NCBI RefSeq assembly: GCF_013620795.1
Contig: NZ_LGLW01000003.1
Coordinates: forward strand, 310,001-374,000
Reading direction: 5' to 3'
DNA length: 64,000 nt
Origin: Pseudomonas sp. Q2-TVG4-2
Lineage (GTDB): Bacteria; Pseudomonadota; Gammaproteobacteria; Pseudomonadales; Pseudomonadaceae
In this document: in pieces, positions 12,210 through 21,090 of the stretch
Numbering within the stretch: position 1 is the stretch's first letter
Layout of the letters: every line of letters starts with the position of its first letter
Notes under the pieces: generated by a model
What the model was told of the DNA's origin: nothing
Databases searched by the model: none
The model's input: the letters and a program-made list of their open reading frames with translations, nothing else
Program-made: the position numbers and the translations under genes

Positions 12210-13436
12210 TCAGGCCCAGCGGCGGAAAATCAACGAGGTATTGATCCCGCCAAAGGCGAAATTATTGTTCATCACGAACTCATGATGCATCTCACGCGGC
12301 GCGCCGATGAGGTAGTCCAGCTCGCCGCAGCGTGGATCGACGCTGTTGAGATTGAACGTGTGGATATAGCGGTCGCTATTCAGCATCTCGATGCTGAACC
12401 AGGACTCCAGCGCCCCACAGGCGCCGAGGGTGTGTCCGAAGAAACTCTTCTGCGAGCTGATCGGCATGCGCGAGCCGAACAGGGCGTAGGTCGCCTGGGT
12501 TTCGGCGATGTCGCCCTGCTCGGTAGCGGTGCCATGGCCATTGACGTAGCCGATGGCGTCGGGCGACAGGCCAGCATCTTCCAAGGCCAGCTCCATGGCG
12601 CGGCGCATGGTCAGCTGTTCGGGTTTGGTCGCGTGCTGACCGTCGGCATTACTGCCGAAACCCACCAGCTCGGCGTGAATGGTGGCGCCGCGGGCCAGCG
12701 CATGTTCGAGTTCTTCGAGCACCAGCATGCCGGCCCCCTCGCCAATTACCAGCCCGTCGCGGCCAGCATCGTAGGGGCGCGGTGTGGTGTGCGGCGCATC
12801 GTTCTTCAGGCTGGTCGCATAAAGCGCGTCGAACACCATGGCCTCGGTCGCACACAGCTCCTCAGCGCCACCGGCGAGCATCATCGGCAGGCGGCCGAAC
12901 TTGATCGCCTCGTAGGCATAGCCAATGCCCTGACTGCCGCTGGTGCAGGCGCTGGAGGTGGGGATCACCCGGCCGGTGAGGCCGAAGAAGATGCTGATAT
13001 TGGCCGCCGTGGTGTGCGGCATCATGCGGATGTAGGAGTTGGCGTTCAGCCCGTCGGCCACCGAGTTGAGCAGCATGTTGCCGAAGGCTTTGATCTCCTC
13101 GGTGCTGCCGGTGGACGAGCCGCAGGCGACGCCCATGTGGCCGTCGCGGATCGATGCGTCATCGAGCAGGCCCGCATGTTCGAGTGCCTGCTCGGCGGCC
13201 TTTACCGACAGCCGCGAGACCCGGCCCATGCTGCGCAATTGCTTGCGTGTCCAGTGTCCGGGGACGACGAAGTCATCCACCGGCCCGGCCAGGCGGGTGT
13301 TGAGCTCGGTGAACCGATCCCACTCCTGCATATAGCGGATGCCGCTACGGTTAGCGCTGAAGTTGGCTTCGATGGACGCCCAGTCGCTGCCCAGCGACGT
13401 AATGCCGGCCATGCCGGTGACGACGACGCGTTTCAT
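12210..13436 (-). CDS. Beta-ketoacyl-ACP synthase, FabF-like (aryl polyene, ApeR-like)
   Basis: This 408-residue ketosynthase condenses acyl and malonyl units on ACP. The Cys-His-His triad is complete: Cys in TSSACTSGSQ, His in NGHGTATEQGD and His in KSFFGHTLGACGALE. It is the last biosynthetic gene of the aryl polyene operon, in the same position as apeR of E. coli clusters. GTG 13442 is in frame, but ATG 13436 overlaps the preceding TGA by one base (TGATG), the coupling seen throughout this operon, and starts MKRVVVTG like the family. Confidence 0.92.
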   Translation of the reverse strand: MKRVVVTGMAGITSLGSDWASIEANFSANRSGIRYMQEWDRFTELNTRLAGPVDDFVVPGHWTRKQLRSMGRVSRLSVKAAEQALEHAGLLDDASIRDGHMGVACGSSTGSTEEIKAFGNMLLNSVADGLNANSYIRMMPHTTAANISIFFGLTGRVIPTSSACTSGSQGIGYAYEAIKFGRLPMMLAGGAEELCATEAMVFDALYATSLKNDAPHTTPRPYDAGRDGLVIGEGAGMLVLEELEHALARGATIHAELVGFGSNADGQHATKPEQLTMRRAMELALEDAGLSPDAIGYVNGHGTATEQGDIAETQATYALFGSRMPISSQKSFFGHTLGACGALESWFSIEMLNSDRYIHTFNLNSVDPRCGELDYLIGAPREMHHEFVMNNNFAFGGINTSLIFRRWA

Positions 13437-14164
13437 CAGCACAGCCCGCCGTTGACCGCCAGAACCTGACGGGTGATGTAGCTGGCCTCTTCCGAGATGA
13501 GGAAGTTGACCGCACCGGCGACCTCTTCAGGCGTGCCCATGCGTTGAGCAGGGATCATCTTGAGCATCTCTTCGATAGGCAGATTGTCATCGAGCATGTC
13601 GGTATCGATCAGCCCCGGCGCGACGCAGTTGACGGTGATGCGCCGTTTGCCGAGTTCGACGGCCAGGGCCTTGGCAGCGCCGATCACACCGGCCTTGGAG
13701 GCGCTGTAATTGACCTGGCCGCGATTGCCGATCAACCCCGAGACCGAGGTAATGCAGACGATCCGCCCCGGCTGGCGGCGACGGATCATCGGCATGGTCA
13801 GCGGCTGCAGGACGTTGAAGAAGCCATCCAGATTGGTGCGCATGACCAGGTCCCAGTCATCCTCCGTCAACGCCGGAAAGGCGCCGTCTCGGGTTAACCC
13901 TGCGTTGCAGACCACCCCGTAGTAAGCCCCGTGCGCCTCGATATCGGCTTCCAGCTGCTCGCGGCACTGCGCACGATCGGCGACATCGAACTGCAAGATG
14001 CGCGCTTGGCGGCCCAGCGCTTGTATCTCCGTTTGCACGGCTTGCGCTTCGTCCAGCCGCGCACGGCAGTGCAGGACGATGTCGTGCCCGCTTTGGGCCA
14101 GGCGCAAGGCGATGGCGCGGCCGATGCCGCGGCTGGAGCCGGTGACGAGGATGCTTTTATTCAT
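13436..14164 (-). CDS. 3-ketoacyl-ACP reductase, FabG-like (aryl polyene, ApeQ-like)
   Basis: A short-chain dehydrogenase of 242 residues that should reduce the beta-keto group of the growing polyene with NADPH. Motifs: nucleotide-binding TGSSRGIGRAIA at residues ~7-18, NAG near 85, catalytic Ser in SVSG and Tyr-Lys in YSASK. The frame is open to 14257, but ATG 14164 gives the normal start MNKSILVTG and overlaps the dehydratase stop as ATGA. The order ketosynthase-dehydratase-ketoreductase-ketosynthase matches the apeOPQR block of known clusters. Confidence 0.93.
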   Translation of the reverse strand: MNKSILVTGSSRGIGRAIALRLAQSGHDIVLHCRARLDEAQAVQTEIQALGRQARILQFDVADRAQCREQLEADIEAHGAYYGVVCNAGLTRDGAFPALTEDDWDLVMRTNLDGFFNVLQPLTMPMIRRRQPGRIVCITSVSGLIGNRGQVNYSASKAGVIGAAKALAVELGKRRITVNCVAPGLIDTDMLDDNLPIEEMLKMIPAQRMGTPEEVAGAVNFLISEEASYITRQVLAVNGGLC

Positions 14165-14613
14165 GGGGTGGGCTCTTGCAGATAGCTCGCCACTTCGGGC
14201 GGGCGGAACACGTTGAGGCGCGCCTCGGCATGGATGCCGGGCCCGTCGAGATGGCATTCGAATACGCCCATGCCGTTGTCATCCTGCAATGAGCGAATCG
14301 CGCGGATGCGCAGCAGGCTGCCGGCCGGGAAGTGCTCGACATTGCATTGGAAGCTGCGAGTGCCGAGCAGAAAGCCCAGCTCCACCGGCAGTCCGGCCTG
14401 GCGCGCCTGACAGCCGGCAAACGCGGCGACTGTCTGCGCCATGATTTCGATGCCGGCCCAGGCCGGCAGGCTGCCGTCGGGCAGGTTGAGCAGCCCATCG
14501 GGCTTTACCTGAAGTTGCGCGGCGATACTTTCGGCATCGAATGCCTCGACCGCATCGAGCAGGATCATGTCGCCCGCATGCGGTAGCAGTTCGGCTACTG
14601 GCCAATCGATCAT
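14161..14613 (-). CDS. Hotdog-fold 3-hydroxyacyl-ACP dehydratase (ApeP-like)
   Basis: This 150-residue single hotdog protein should remove water from 3-hydroxyacyl-ACP to create the polyene double bonds. The FabA/FabZ-like active site is visible as His in LLPHAGDMILLD (near residue 12) and an acidic helix WAGIEIMAQTVAAFAG (Glu near 56). It overlaps its neighbours by ATGA on both sides, so it is translated with the ketosynthase and ketoreductase. A second dehydratase domain is fused to the ligase in the same cluster. Confidence 0.88.
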   Translation of the reverse strand: MIDWPVAELLPHAGDMILLDAVEAFDAESIAAQLQVKPDGLLNLPDGSLPAWAGIEIMAQTVAAFAGCQARQAGLPVELGFLLGTRSFQCNVEHFPAGSLLRIRAIRSLQDDNGMGVFECHLDGPGIHAEARLNVFRPPEVASYLQEPTP

Positions 14614-15797
14614 GGCGCGTCTCCCAGGATCAGGCTGATGTTGTTGCCACCGAAGGCAAAGGAGTTAGTCATCATCCGCCGTTGGCCGGCCGCTGCCATC
14701 GTCGTGCCGGCTGCGATCAGGTTCATGCGTGGCAGCTCGGCATCTTGCTGGCCGTCCCAGCGATGCGGTGGCAGCAGTCGTGCGGGATTATGCTCGGACA
14801 GCGCCAGCCAGCAGAACGCGGCTTCGAGCGCGCCGGCGGCGCCCAGGGTATGTCCAGTGAGCGGCTTGCTCGATGAGCAGGGCACGCCGGACGGAAACAC
14901 CGCGGCAACCGCCAGGCTCTCCATGGCATCGTTATGCCGGGTAGCGGTGCCGTGCAGGTTCAGATAGCCGATTTGCTCCGCCTGGGTCGCTGCGCTGGAC
15001 AATGCTTTGCGCATCGCTTCGATGGCACCCAGGCCCTGCGGATCCGGGGCGGAAATGTGGTGTGCATCGGAACTGGCGCCTGCGCCGAGGAGGGCTACCG
15101 GGGCGCTCTCCTGGGTCATCAGGAAGACCGCAGCCGCCTCGCCGATATTGATGCCGTCGCGGTTGACCGAATATGGATTGCAGATGCGCTCGCTGGTCGC
15201 CTCCAGGGCGCTGAAACCCTGCAAGGTCAGGTCGCAAAGGGTGTCTACCCCGCCGCAGATCACCGCATCGCAGAGGCCGGCGTCCAGCAGCCGTTTGGCA
15301 CTGAGCAGTGCGCGGGCGCTGGAGGTGCAGGCGGTGGAGATCGAATAGCTCGGACCGCTGAGTTGCAATCGTTCGCTGAGAAAGCTGGCTGGTGCGGAAA
15401 GCTCCTGATGGCCATAGTGGTAACTGGACGGCAGCTGCCCCTCACGCACCAGGTCGGTGATGCCTTGGGTGGCTTCCTGAATGCCGGTGGTGCTGGTGCC
15501 CATTACCACGCCGATACGGGACCGGCCGAAGCGGGCTATCGCCTCATGCAGATCGGCTTCGATCTCCTCGATCGCGGCCAGCAGCATCTGGTTATTGCGT
15601 GTGGCGTGTTGCAGCGGGGTATCGGCAAGCGAGGGTAGCTTTTCGGTAACCGCGCCGACTGGCAGCTGGCGCCCGGTGACCGCTTTCGGGTACGGCTGCA
15701 TGCCCGAACCGTCACCGCCTAGCAGGCGCCGAGCGACCTCAGCCTTGCCGCGACCCAGCGCGCAGATCAACCCGAGGGCATTCAGGTAGGCGGTCAT
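14610..15797 (-). CDS. Beta-ketoacyl-ACP synthase (aryl polyene, ApeO-like)
   Basis: This 395-residue ketosynthase has an intact triad: Cys in STACTSSARALL, His in NLHGTATRHNDAME and His in KPLTGHTLGAAGALE. In characterised aryl polyene systems ApeO pairs with a shortened ketosynthase-like partner (ApeC) to extend the chain; a candidate partner is encoded at 28016-28747. The frame extends to 15947, but ATG 15797 (MTAYLNALGLICALG) overlaps the preceding lipoprotein stop as ATGA and matches the family N-terminus. Confidence 0.92.
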   Translation of the reverse strand: MTAYLNALGLICALGRGKAEVARRLLGGDGSGMQPYPKAVTGRQLPVGAVTEKLPSLADTPLQHATRNNQMLLAAIEEIEADLHEAIARFGRSRIGVVMGTSTTGIQEATQGITDLVREGQLPSSYHYGHQELSAPASFLSERLQLSGPSYSISTACTSSARALLSAKRLLDAGLCDAVICGGVDTLCDLTLQGFSALEATSERICNPYSVNRDGINIGEAAAVFLMTQESAPVALLGAGASSDAHHISAPDPQGLGAIEAMRKALSSAATQAEQIGYLNLHGTATRHNDAMESLAVAAVFPSGVPCSSSKPLTGHTLGAAGALEAAFCWLALSEHNPARLLPPHRWDGQQDAELPRMNLIAAGTTMAAAGQRRMMTNSFAFGGNNISLILGDAP

Positions 15798-16321
15798 CTG
15801 TGGTGGGCTCCGGCTGTCGCGATGGGGGCGACACCATAGGTCAGCGTTGGCCCAACGTCGAGTTCGAAGCGGCCGTTTTCCTGATAGCGGACATGCCAGG
15901 CCGACGCATCGCCTCTCAGCGAGCGCCTGTCCTGTTGCTGCATCCATGGCGTATCGGCATAGAGGTCAGACAGCTGGTCGGCAGGACTCAGTGCGAACAG
16001 CAGTGCGGCGAACAATTCGCGCGCCTCGGCACTGGGCGGTAGCAGGCCATCCGCCTGCCAGCGGCCGTCCAGTAACAGCTGGCGCGCCAGCGGGACACCC
16101 AACGGATCGAGCAACGACCAGCGCAGGGCGACGCCTTCCTGCTGGATGACCAACAGCCAGTCCCGCGTCTCGCTCTGCTCATGGCGCTGGATGTGCAGTT
16201 GCATCGGCAATGCCAGTTGCGGTGTCTGCGTCGGCAGTGGCATAGGTTGGGCGCAGGCACCGAGCAACAGCAGCAGCGGCAACCAGACCAGGCGTGAAAC
16301 GTGGTGTTTCAGCGCAATCAT
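15794..16321 (-). CDS. DUF3261-type lipoprotein of the aryl polyene operon
   Basis: A 175-residue protein with a lipoprotein signal (hydrophobic run LVWLPLLLLLGAC, lipobox Cys near residue 21). The mature part has the beta-rich pattern of the DUF3261/LolB-like lipoproteins regularly found in aryl polyene clusters, where they are thought to help place the lipid-like pigment in the outer membrane. The frame extends to 16423; ATG 16321 is chosen because the signal peptide then starts correctly. It overlaps the ketosynthase gene by four bases (ATGA). Confidence 0.8.
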   Translation of the reverse strand: MIALKHHVSRLVWLPLLLLLGACAQPMPLPTQTPQLALPMQLHIQRHEQSETRDWLLVIQQEGVALRWSLLDPLGVPLARQLLLDGRWQADGLLPPSAEARELFAALLFALSPADQLSDLYADTPWMQQQDRRSLRGDASAWHVRYQENGRFELDVGPTLTYGVAPIATAGAHHR

Positions 16322-16331
16322 GCCGGAAGCC

Positions 16332-17585
16332 TCATGCCGGCACCGCAGGGGCGCACAGCTCGGCCAGCACCCGCAAGCGGCGTCTGGGCTCGGCGACATA
16401 CGGGTTGTTGGTGTCCCAGGCATAGCCGGCTAGGATCGAACTGATCATTCGGCGTATCTCCGGTTGGGAGCGCTCGTAATAGATCACGTCCTGGAAGCTG
16501 CCGTCGTACCAGCCTTCGACATAGGTCCGGAAGGTGTCCACGCCGAGCTTAAGCGGCGCCGCGAATTCAGTTTCCCAATCCACCGCCTCACCCGTCAGCT
16601 GGCGGTGCAGCACCGAGGCCGCCATGCTGGCCGAGCGCATCGCGATGGTGACGCCCGAAGAAAACACCGGATCGAGGAATTCCGCCGCATTGCCCAACAG
16701 GGCGAAGCCCGGGCCGTGCAGTGCCTTGACGTTCGCCGAATAGCCGCCGATCAGGCGTGCCGGGGTATCCCACTCGGCATGCTTGAGGATGCGTTTGAGA
16801 TTGGGTGCCTCCAGCACCAATTCTTGCAGGCAGGCGTTTAGATCCAGCGGGCGCCCTTCGTAGCGCTCGGCGCTGGCCACCACGCCGAGGGAACAACGGC
16901 CATTGCTGAAGGGAATGGTCCAATACCAGACGTCCCGCAGCTCGGGATGGGTGGTGATGAGGATCTTGTCTCGGTCGAAACCTGGGTCGTCGATGTTGTC
17001 CTGGATATGGGTGAACACGGCGCGCCGCAGCGGAAAACTGGACGGCGCCTCCAGCTCAAGCAGGCGCGGCAGTACCCGGCCGTAGCCGCTGGCGTCGAGG
17101 ACGAAATCCGCCTCGATGGCATATTCGCTAGCGTCCTCGCGGCGCACATGCAGGCGTGGGCGCGGGCCGACGAAGTTCGCCGCAGTGACCTCCTCCTCGT
17201 AGCGAATCTCCACGCCCTGCGATTCGGCCTGGTCGGCCAGCAGTTTGTCGAAGTCGGCGCGCTGGACTTGAAAGGTACTGCCGTGGCCTTCGGTGAATTT
17301 GTCGCGAAAATCGAACTCGGTGTAGCGCTCGCCCCAGCCAAAGGCCGCGCCATGCTTGGTCTGGAATCCCGCAGCCTGCACGGCTTCGAGCATGCCGGCT
17401 TCTTCGATGAAATCGAGGCAGTGCGACAACAGGCTCTCGCCAATGGAGAAGCGCGGAAACCGCTGCCGCTCAATGATCAGGACATCATGGCCCTTGCGTT
17501 TGAGCAGGGCGGCCGCGATCGCGCCGGAAGGCCCCGCGCCGATGATGACGACGCTACGGTGTTCTGACTGCGAGTAAGCCTTCAT
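16332..17585 (-). CDS. Flavin-dependent halogenase-like oxidoreductase
   Basis: This 417-residue flavoprotein has an N-terminal FAD motif GAGPSGAIAA (residues 17-26), GESLL near 49 and GNAAEFLDPVFSSGV near 315. Residues 220-225 read WYWTIP, fitting the WxWxIP signature of flavin-dependent halogenases, and Lys77 in FQTKHGAAF sits where phenol-type halogenases have their catalytic Lys. Such genes accompany brominated xanthomonadins and chlorinated flexirubins, so halogenation of the aryl group is plausible. Relatives without halogenase activity exist, so the reaction is not certain. A 139-base gap separates it from the exporter gene; its ribosome site is weak. Confidence 0.82.
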   Translation of the reverse strand: MKAYSQSEHRSVVIIGAGPSGAIAAALLKRKGHDVLIIERQRFPRFSIGESLLSHCLDFIEEAGMLEAVQAAGFQTKHGAAFGWGERYTEFDFRDKFTEGHGSTFQVQRADFDKLLADQAESQGVEIRYEEEVTAANFVGPRPRLHVRREDASEYAIEADFVLDASGYGRVLPRLLELEAPSSFPLRRAVFTHIQDNIDDPGFDRDKILITTHPELRDVWYWTIPFSNGRCSLGVVASAERYEGRPLDLNACLQELVLEAPNLKRILKHAEWDTPARLIGGYSANVKALHGPGFALLGNAAEFLDPVFSSGVTIAMRSASMAASVLHRQLTGEAVDWETEFAAPLKLGVDTFRTYVEGWYDGSFQDVIYYERSQPEIRRMISSILAGYAWDTNNPYVAEPRRRLRVLAELCAPAVPA

Positions 17586-17724
17586 GTGTTCGACTCGATA
17601 AAAGAGGATGCCGGGGGCAGCCGGCGTGCAGGAGTTCGGTTATGCGGCCGGAAGTAGCGGGGTGGCGGCTCTGTCGGGACCGCTGTAACACATGGTTGCC
17701 GCGCCAGTGCGTTCCAGAATCCGA

Positions 17725-20064
17725 TCAGCATGCCGCTTCCCCTTCCGGCTCGGCGGCCCAAGGCGCCAACAAGAAGGCGAACACCAGGCCGAGGCCCACC
17801 GCCAGGCCGAAGTTGCTAATCGCCGGCGTGCTCGACAAGGCCAGCAGGCCGAAAGACAGCCAAGTGGTCACGGCCGCCAGCAGGGTACCGACCAAGCTCA
17901 CCGCGGCGCCGCCGATTCGCTCACGCATGAGAATGGCGTAGTCGACGCCGATCGCGGTGACCAGCAGTAGGCCGAACAGGCCGAAGAGGGTCAACGGTTG
18001 GCCCAACCAGCCCAGGCAGGCCAGGCTGCCGAGCGCCGCCAGCAGCGGCACGGCGAGGCAGCGCAATGCACCGCGCCAGCCGAACGGCAGGCACAGCAGA
18101 GCGAAAATCAGCGCGGCGGCGAACAGTTTGAGCAGGGCCGCCTGACGCTGGGTCTCGGCGAACACGCGATTTAGCTCGGCAGGCCGGTCGATGAGCCTGA
18201 CCCCGGCGATGTTCCCGGCCAGGCCGTGAAGCGCCGAGCTATCGCGAAGCCCCTGCAGGCTAATCAGGCCGGCGACTGAGCCGTCGGGCCGGGTACCCAG
18301 CCATAGCGGTCGCCAGGGTTCAGCGAGCGGCCCGGCCAACACCTCGTCGAGGCCTGCCACCGGCTTTTCCAGCAGACCGGCGAGTTCCTGTTCAAGCATG
18401 TCGGCGGTAACCCCCAGCTCCAGTAGCGGCTGGCTGGCTTCCAGCAAACGCGGCAAGGCGAGATGCAGGCTTTCCTGGGCAGCAGCGGGCGCGACCAGCT
18501 GGCTCAGCGCGAGATAGCCGTGCAGTTGCTGCTCGGCAACCAGGTCATCAAGGCGAGTACTGAGCTCTTCCTGGCGCGCCAGCAGCTCATCGGGGCTCCC
18601 GGCACGAACCAGGAAGTATTGGCTGGTGGGCTCGAAACCGGTGATCTGGCCGATGCGTTCGGCCTGCTGCTGCAACGCGGGCGCTCGGCTGGCCCACTGG
18701 CGTAGGTCATCGGTGAAGGAAACCTGGCTGATGCCGGCTACGCAGAACACCGCGAATCCTGCCAGCAACCAAGGTGATGGGAGCCGCCTGAGCAGGCCCC
18801 GGCGCAGCTCCAAGCCGCGCCGGGCCCAGCCCAGCGGAGCAGCCCAGGGCTCCAGCGGCGCGTTCAGTAGCGCGGGCAGAAGACACGTGGCGCAGGCGAA
18901 GGCGCCAAGCAGGCCAGCGGCAGAAAAAACCGCTACCTGGCTCAGCGCCGGGAACGGGGTGAAGGCCATGGCCAAGTAGCCGATGACGTTGGTCGCCAGG
19001 GCCAGCGCCAGGCCCGGAAGTGTCAAACGTAGCGCCCGGTATGGGTGCCATGGACGCAGCCCCCAGCTTTTCGACAGGTAGTGCAGCGGAAAGTCGATGC
19101 TGACGCCAACCAGGCTGGCGCCGAGCACCAGGGTGAGCACATGGATCTGGCCGAACAGCGCAATGCAGGCGGCTGCACCGCTGAGTGCGCCGACCACCAC
19201 CGGTAGCGCCACCAGCAGGACCCGCGGCGTACGAAACAGCAGATGCAGCAAGGCGAGCGTGGCAATGAGCGAAACGCTGCCGATCAGGCCTGCTTCCTCA
19301 CGCGCCTGCCGCTGCCCGTACGCGGCATGCAGCATGCCACCCGCGGCGAGTAGTTCACCTTGCTGGGATTCGACCCGGCGGCGGGCCGCATGGACCTCGT
19401 CGTCTACCAGCAGCGGCAGTTGGTCGTCGAAGGCATCGCCGTGGGTTTGCGCATGGATCACCACCCAGCGCTGCTCGGCATGTTCGGCCATTAATAGGCC
19501 GTCGAGGCGTGGATGAATATGTCCCGGCTGTGGCAGTTGGCGCTGTGCCAGGTCGGCGAAACCGAACCAGTCCTGCTCGACCGGCACCAGGCTGGCGCTT
19601 TCGAAGGGGCTGTACAGACGCTGCAAGCGTTGTTGGAGGAACTCCTCGGGCGAGGCGATCAGCGCTTCGCGGCTCGCCCGGTCGAGCAACACCAGACGCT
19701 GATCGAGCAGTTGCTGGCGCACCGCCGGCAGCTCGGCTTGTACTGAGCGACGAATCTGGGCGAAAAGGCCGCTGGCCCGCAGATTATCGGTGACTTCGTC
19801 GGCCAGGCCGACGGCCTGTTCTTCGTCCGGATGATGGATCAACAGCATCAGATCGCGGTTCAGAGGCTCCTGGACCCGCTGCTCGGCGAGCTGCTCCAGT
19901 TCGTCGGGCGCATCGCTGGGCAGCAGCTGCAGCAGGTTCGCGCTGACCGGAGGTCCGTCGCGCCATTGCCACGTCGTCAGCCCCACCAGTCCGAGCAGGG
20001 CCAGGAAAAACAGTGAGGACAGCCAGGCCGGAAGCCTGAGCGCTTTATCAGTCGGCGAGGTCAT
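17725..20064 (-). CDS. MMPL/RND-family exporter of the aryl polyene cluster
   Basis: A 779-residue inner-membrane protein with the RND/MMPL plan: one N-terminal membrane helix (about 13-32), a large periplasmic loop, five helices including GASLVGVSIDFPLHYLSK, a second periplasmic loop and a final helix bundle (LFGLFGLLLVTAIGVDYAILM). The conserved Asp in each helix 4-like segment (SIDF, GVDYA) is expected for proton coupling. Such exporters are constant members of aryl polyene clusters and probably move the lipid-linked pigment. It overlaps the LolA-like gene by 17 bases. Confidence 0.9.
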   Translation of the reverse strand: MTSPTDKALRLPAWLSSLFFLALLGLVGLTTWQWRDGPPVSANLLQLLPSDAPDELEQLAEQRVQEPLNRDLMLLIHHPDEEQAVGLADEVTDNLRASGLFAQIRRSVQAELPAVRQQLLDQRLVLLDRASREALIASPEEFLQQRLQRLYSPFESASLVPVEQDWFGFADLAQRQLPQPGHIHPRLDGLLMAEHAEQRWVVIHAQTHGDAFDDQLPLLVDDEVHAARRRVESQQGELLAAGGMLHAAYGQRQAREEAGLIGSVSLIATLALLHLLFRTPRVLLVALPVVVGALSGAAACIALFGQIHVLTLVLGASLVGVSIDFPLHYLSKSWGLRPWHPYRALRLTLPGLALALATNVIGYLAMAFTPFPALSQVAVFSAAGLLGAFACATCLLPALLNAPLEPWAAPLGWARRGLELRRGLLRRLPSPWLLAGFAVFCVAGISQVSFTDDLRQWASRAPALQQQAERIGQITGFEPTSQYFLVRAGSPDELLARQEELSTRLDDLVAEQQLHGYLALSQLVAPAAAQESLHLALPRLLEASQPLLELGVTADMLEQELAGLLEKPVAGLDEVLAGPLAEPWRPLWLGTRPDGSVAGLISLQGLRDSSALHGLAGNIAGVRLIDRPAELNRVFAETQRQAALLKLFAAALIFALLCLPFGWRGALRCLAVPLLAALGSLACLGWLGQPLTLFGLFGLLLVTAIGVDYAILMRERIGGAAVSLVGTLLAAVTTWLSFGLLALSSTPAISNFGLAVGLGLVFAFLLAPWAAEPEGEAAC

Positions 20065-20665
20065 GGAGTTCGCTGGGGCCCAACTGGTCGTCGATCTGGA
20101 TGTCGTTCAGCAACAGCAGTGTGCTGTCGCCCTGGGTCTCGAGCAGCTCGATGCGCTCGGCCGTGGTGCCACCCTGAATCAGAATGGCCGTGAAGATCTG
20201 CCCGAGCAGCTTCGAGCGCGGCGTTAACGTCAGCGCCCAAGCTTGTGCAGTGCCGTTGAGCTCCAGCTCGAAATCGCGCTGAAGGGCTTCGGTGTCGCCA
20301 TGCAGGACGGCCAGAAACAGGTCGTTGTGGCGTGCGGCGGGGCCGTGCTGGTTGGTTTGCTGCCAGCCGCTGGGGTCACGGCTGGCGATGCCCGAGGCGC
20401 TGATGCGGTAGTCCTGCTGCACCGGCTGCTGCAGGAACCAGAGCAGGCCACGATCACGTGCCAATACGAAGGTGCCGGTGCTGACGAGCGGCTGCGGCAG
20501 CGCGCGCAGGTACTTTTCCTGGGTGAAATTGCCGCGAACGACCTCCGGCTCACTCAGCTGCTGATTGAGCTGTGCGAGGTCGAACGTATCGGCGCTTGCT
20601 CCTTTCGCCAGCAGCAGGCACAGCGCCAACAGCGCCCGGCGAATAGCCAGATTGTGCAATCGCAT
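20048..20665 (-). CDS. LolA-like outer-membrane lipoprotein carrier protein
   Basis: A 205-residue periplasmic protein: a signal peptide (ALLALCLLLAKGASA) is followed by a LolA-like beta-rich domain (VVRGNFTQEKYLRALPQPLVSTGTF is split here as FTQEKYL and STGTFVL). In aryl polyene clusters this paralogue of LolA is thought to carry the pigment or its lipoproteins across the periplasm. ATG 20665 overlaps the thioesterase stop by one base (TGATG); GTG 20668 is an in-frame alternative. Confidence 0.85.
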   Translation of the reverse strand: MRLHNLAIRRALLALCLLLAKGASADTFDLAQLNQQLSEPEVVRGNFTQEKYLRALPQPLVSTGTFVLARDRGLLWFLQQPVQQDYRISASGIASRDPSGWQQTNQHGPAARHNDLFLAVLHGDTEALQRDFELELNGTAQAWALTLTPRSKLLGQIFTAILIQGGTTAERIELLETQGDSTLLLLNDIQIDDQLGPSELHDLAD

Positions 20666-21090
20666 CACGATAGGGCCCGTTCTACGGCTTCGACAAACAC
20701 CTTCGGCGACGCCAGCAGCATCTCACGGCTGGCAATTTCCACAGCGACCTGCACGGTGCTGCCGCGGGTCATGCGCTCGCCGGTCTCGGCGTCGCTGATC
20801 AGGTAGTTGATCTTCAGGCGATTTTCCCACTCCACCAGATCGGCGCGAACGACGATGCGCTGGTTGAAGCAGGCGCCGCGGATGTAGCGCAGCTGTACGT
20901 CGATGATGGGCCAGGCGTAACCGGCATCGCGCATCTGGATGTAATTATGGCCGATCCGCTCCAGCAGGGCGCAGCGTGCTACCTCGAAATATTTGATGTA
21001 GTGGCCGTGCCAGACCACATCCATGGAATCGACGTCGAAGAAGGGTACCAGCACTTCTACCTCTGCCTGCAGCACGCCTGCCTTACGCAT
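20665..21090 (-). CDS. Acyl-CoA/ACP thioesterase, 4HBT hotdog family
   Basis: A 141-residue thioesterase of the 4-hydroxybenzoyl-CoA type. The signature FFDVDSMDVVWHGHYIKYFE is intact, with the conserved Asp and the WHGHY loop, followed by the helix ARCALLERIG. It may release or proofread chains from ACP (ApeK-like role). It overlaps the ammonia lyase gene by eight bases and the LolA-like gene by one base, so it belongs to the same transcript. Confidence 0.88.
   Translation of the reverse strand: MRKAGVLQAEVEVLVPFFDVDSMDVVWHGHYIKYFEVARCALLERIGHNYIQMRDAGYAWPIIDVQLRYIRGACFNQRIVVRADLVEWENRLKINYLISDAETGERMTRGSTVQVAVEIASREMLLASPKVFVEAVERALS

Noticed and set aside
12282-13469. Plus-strand open frame across the ketosynthase
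   Set aside because: Antisense shadow; the ketosynthase frame has an intact Cys-His-His triad.
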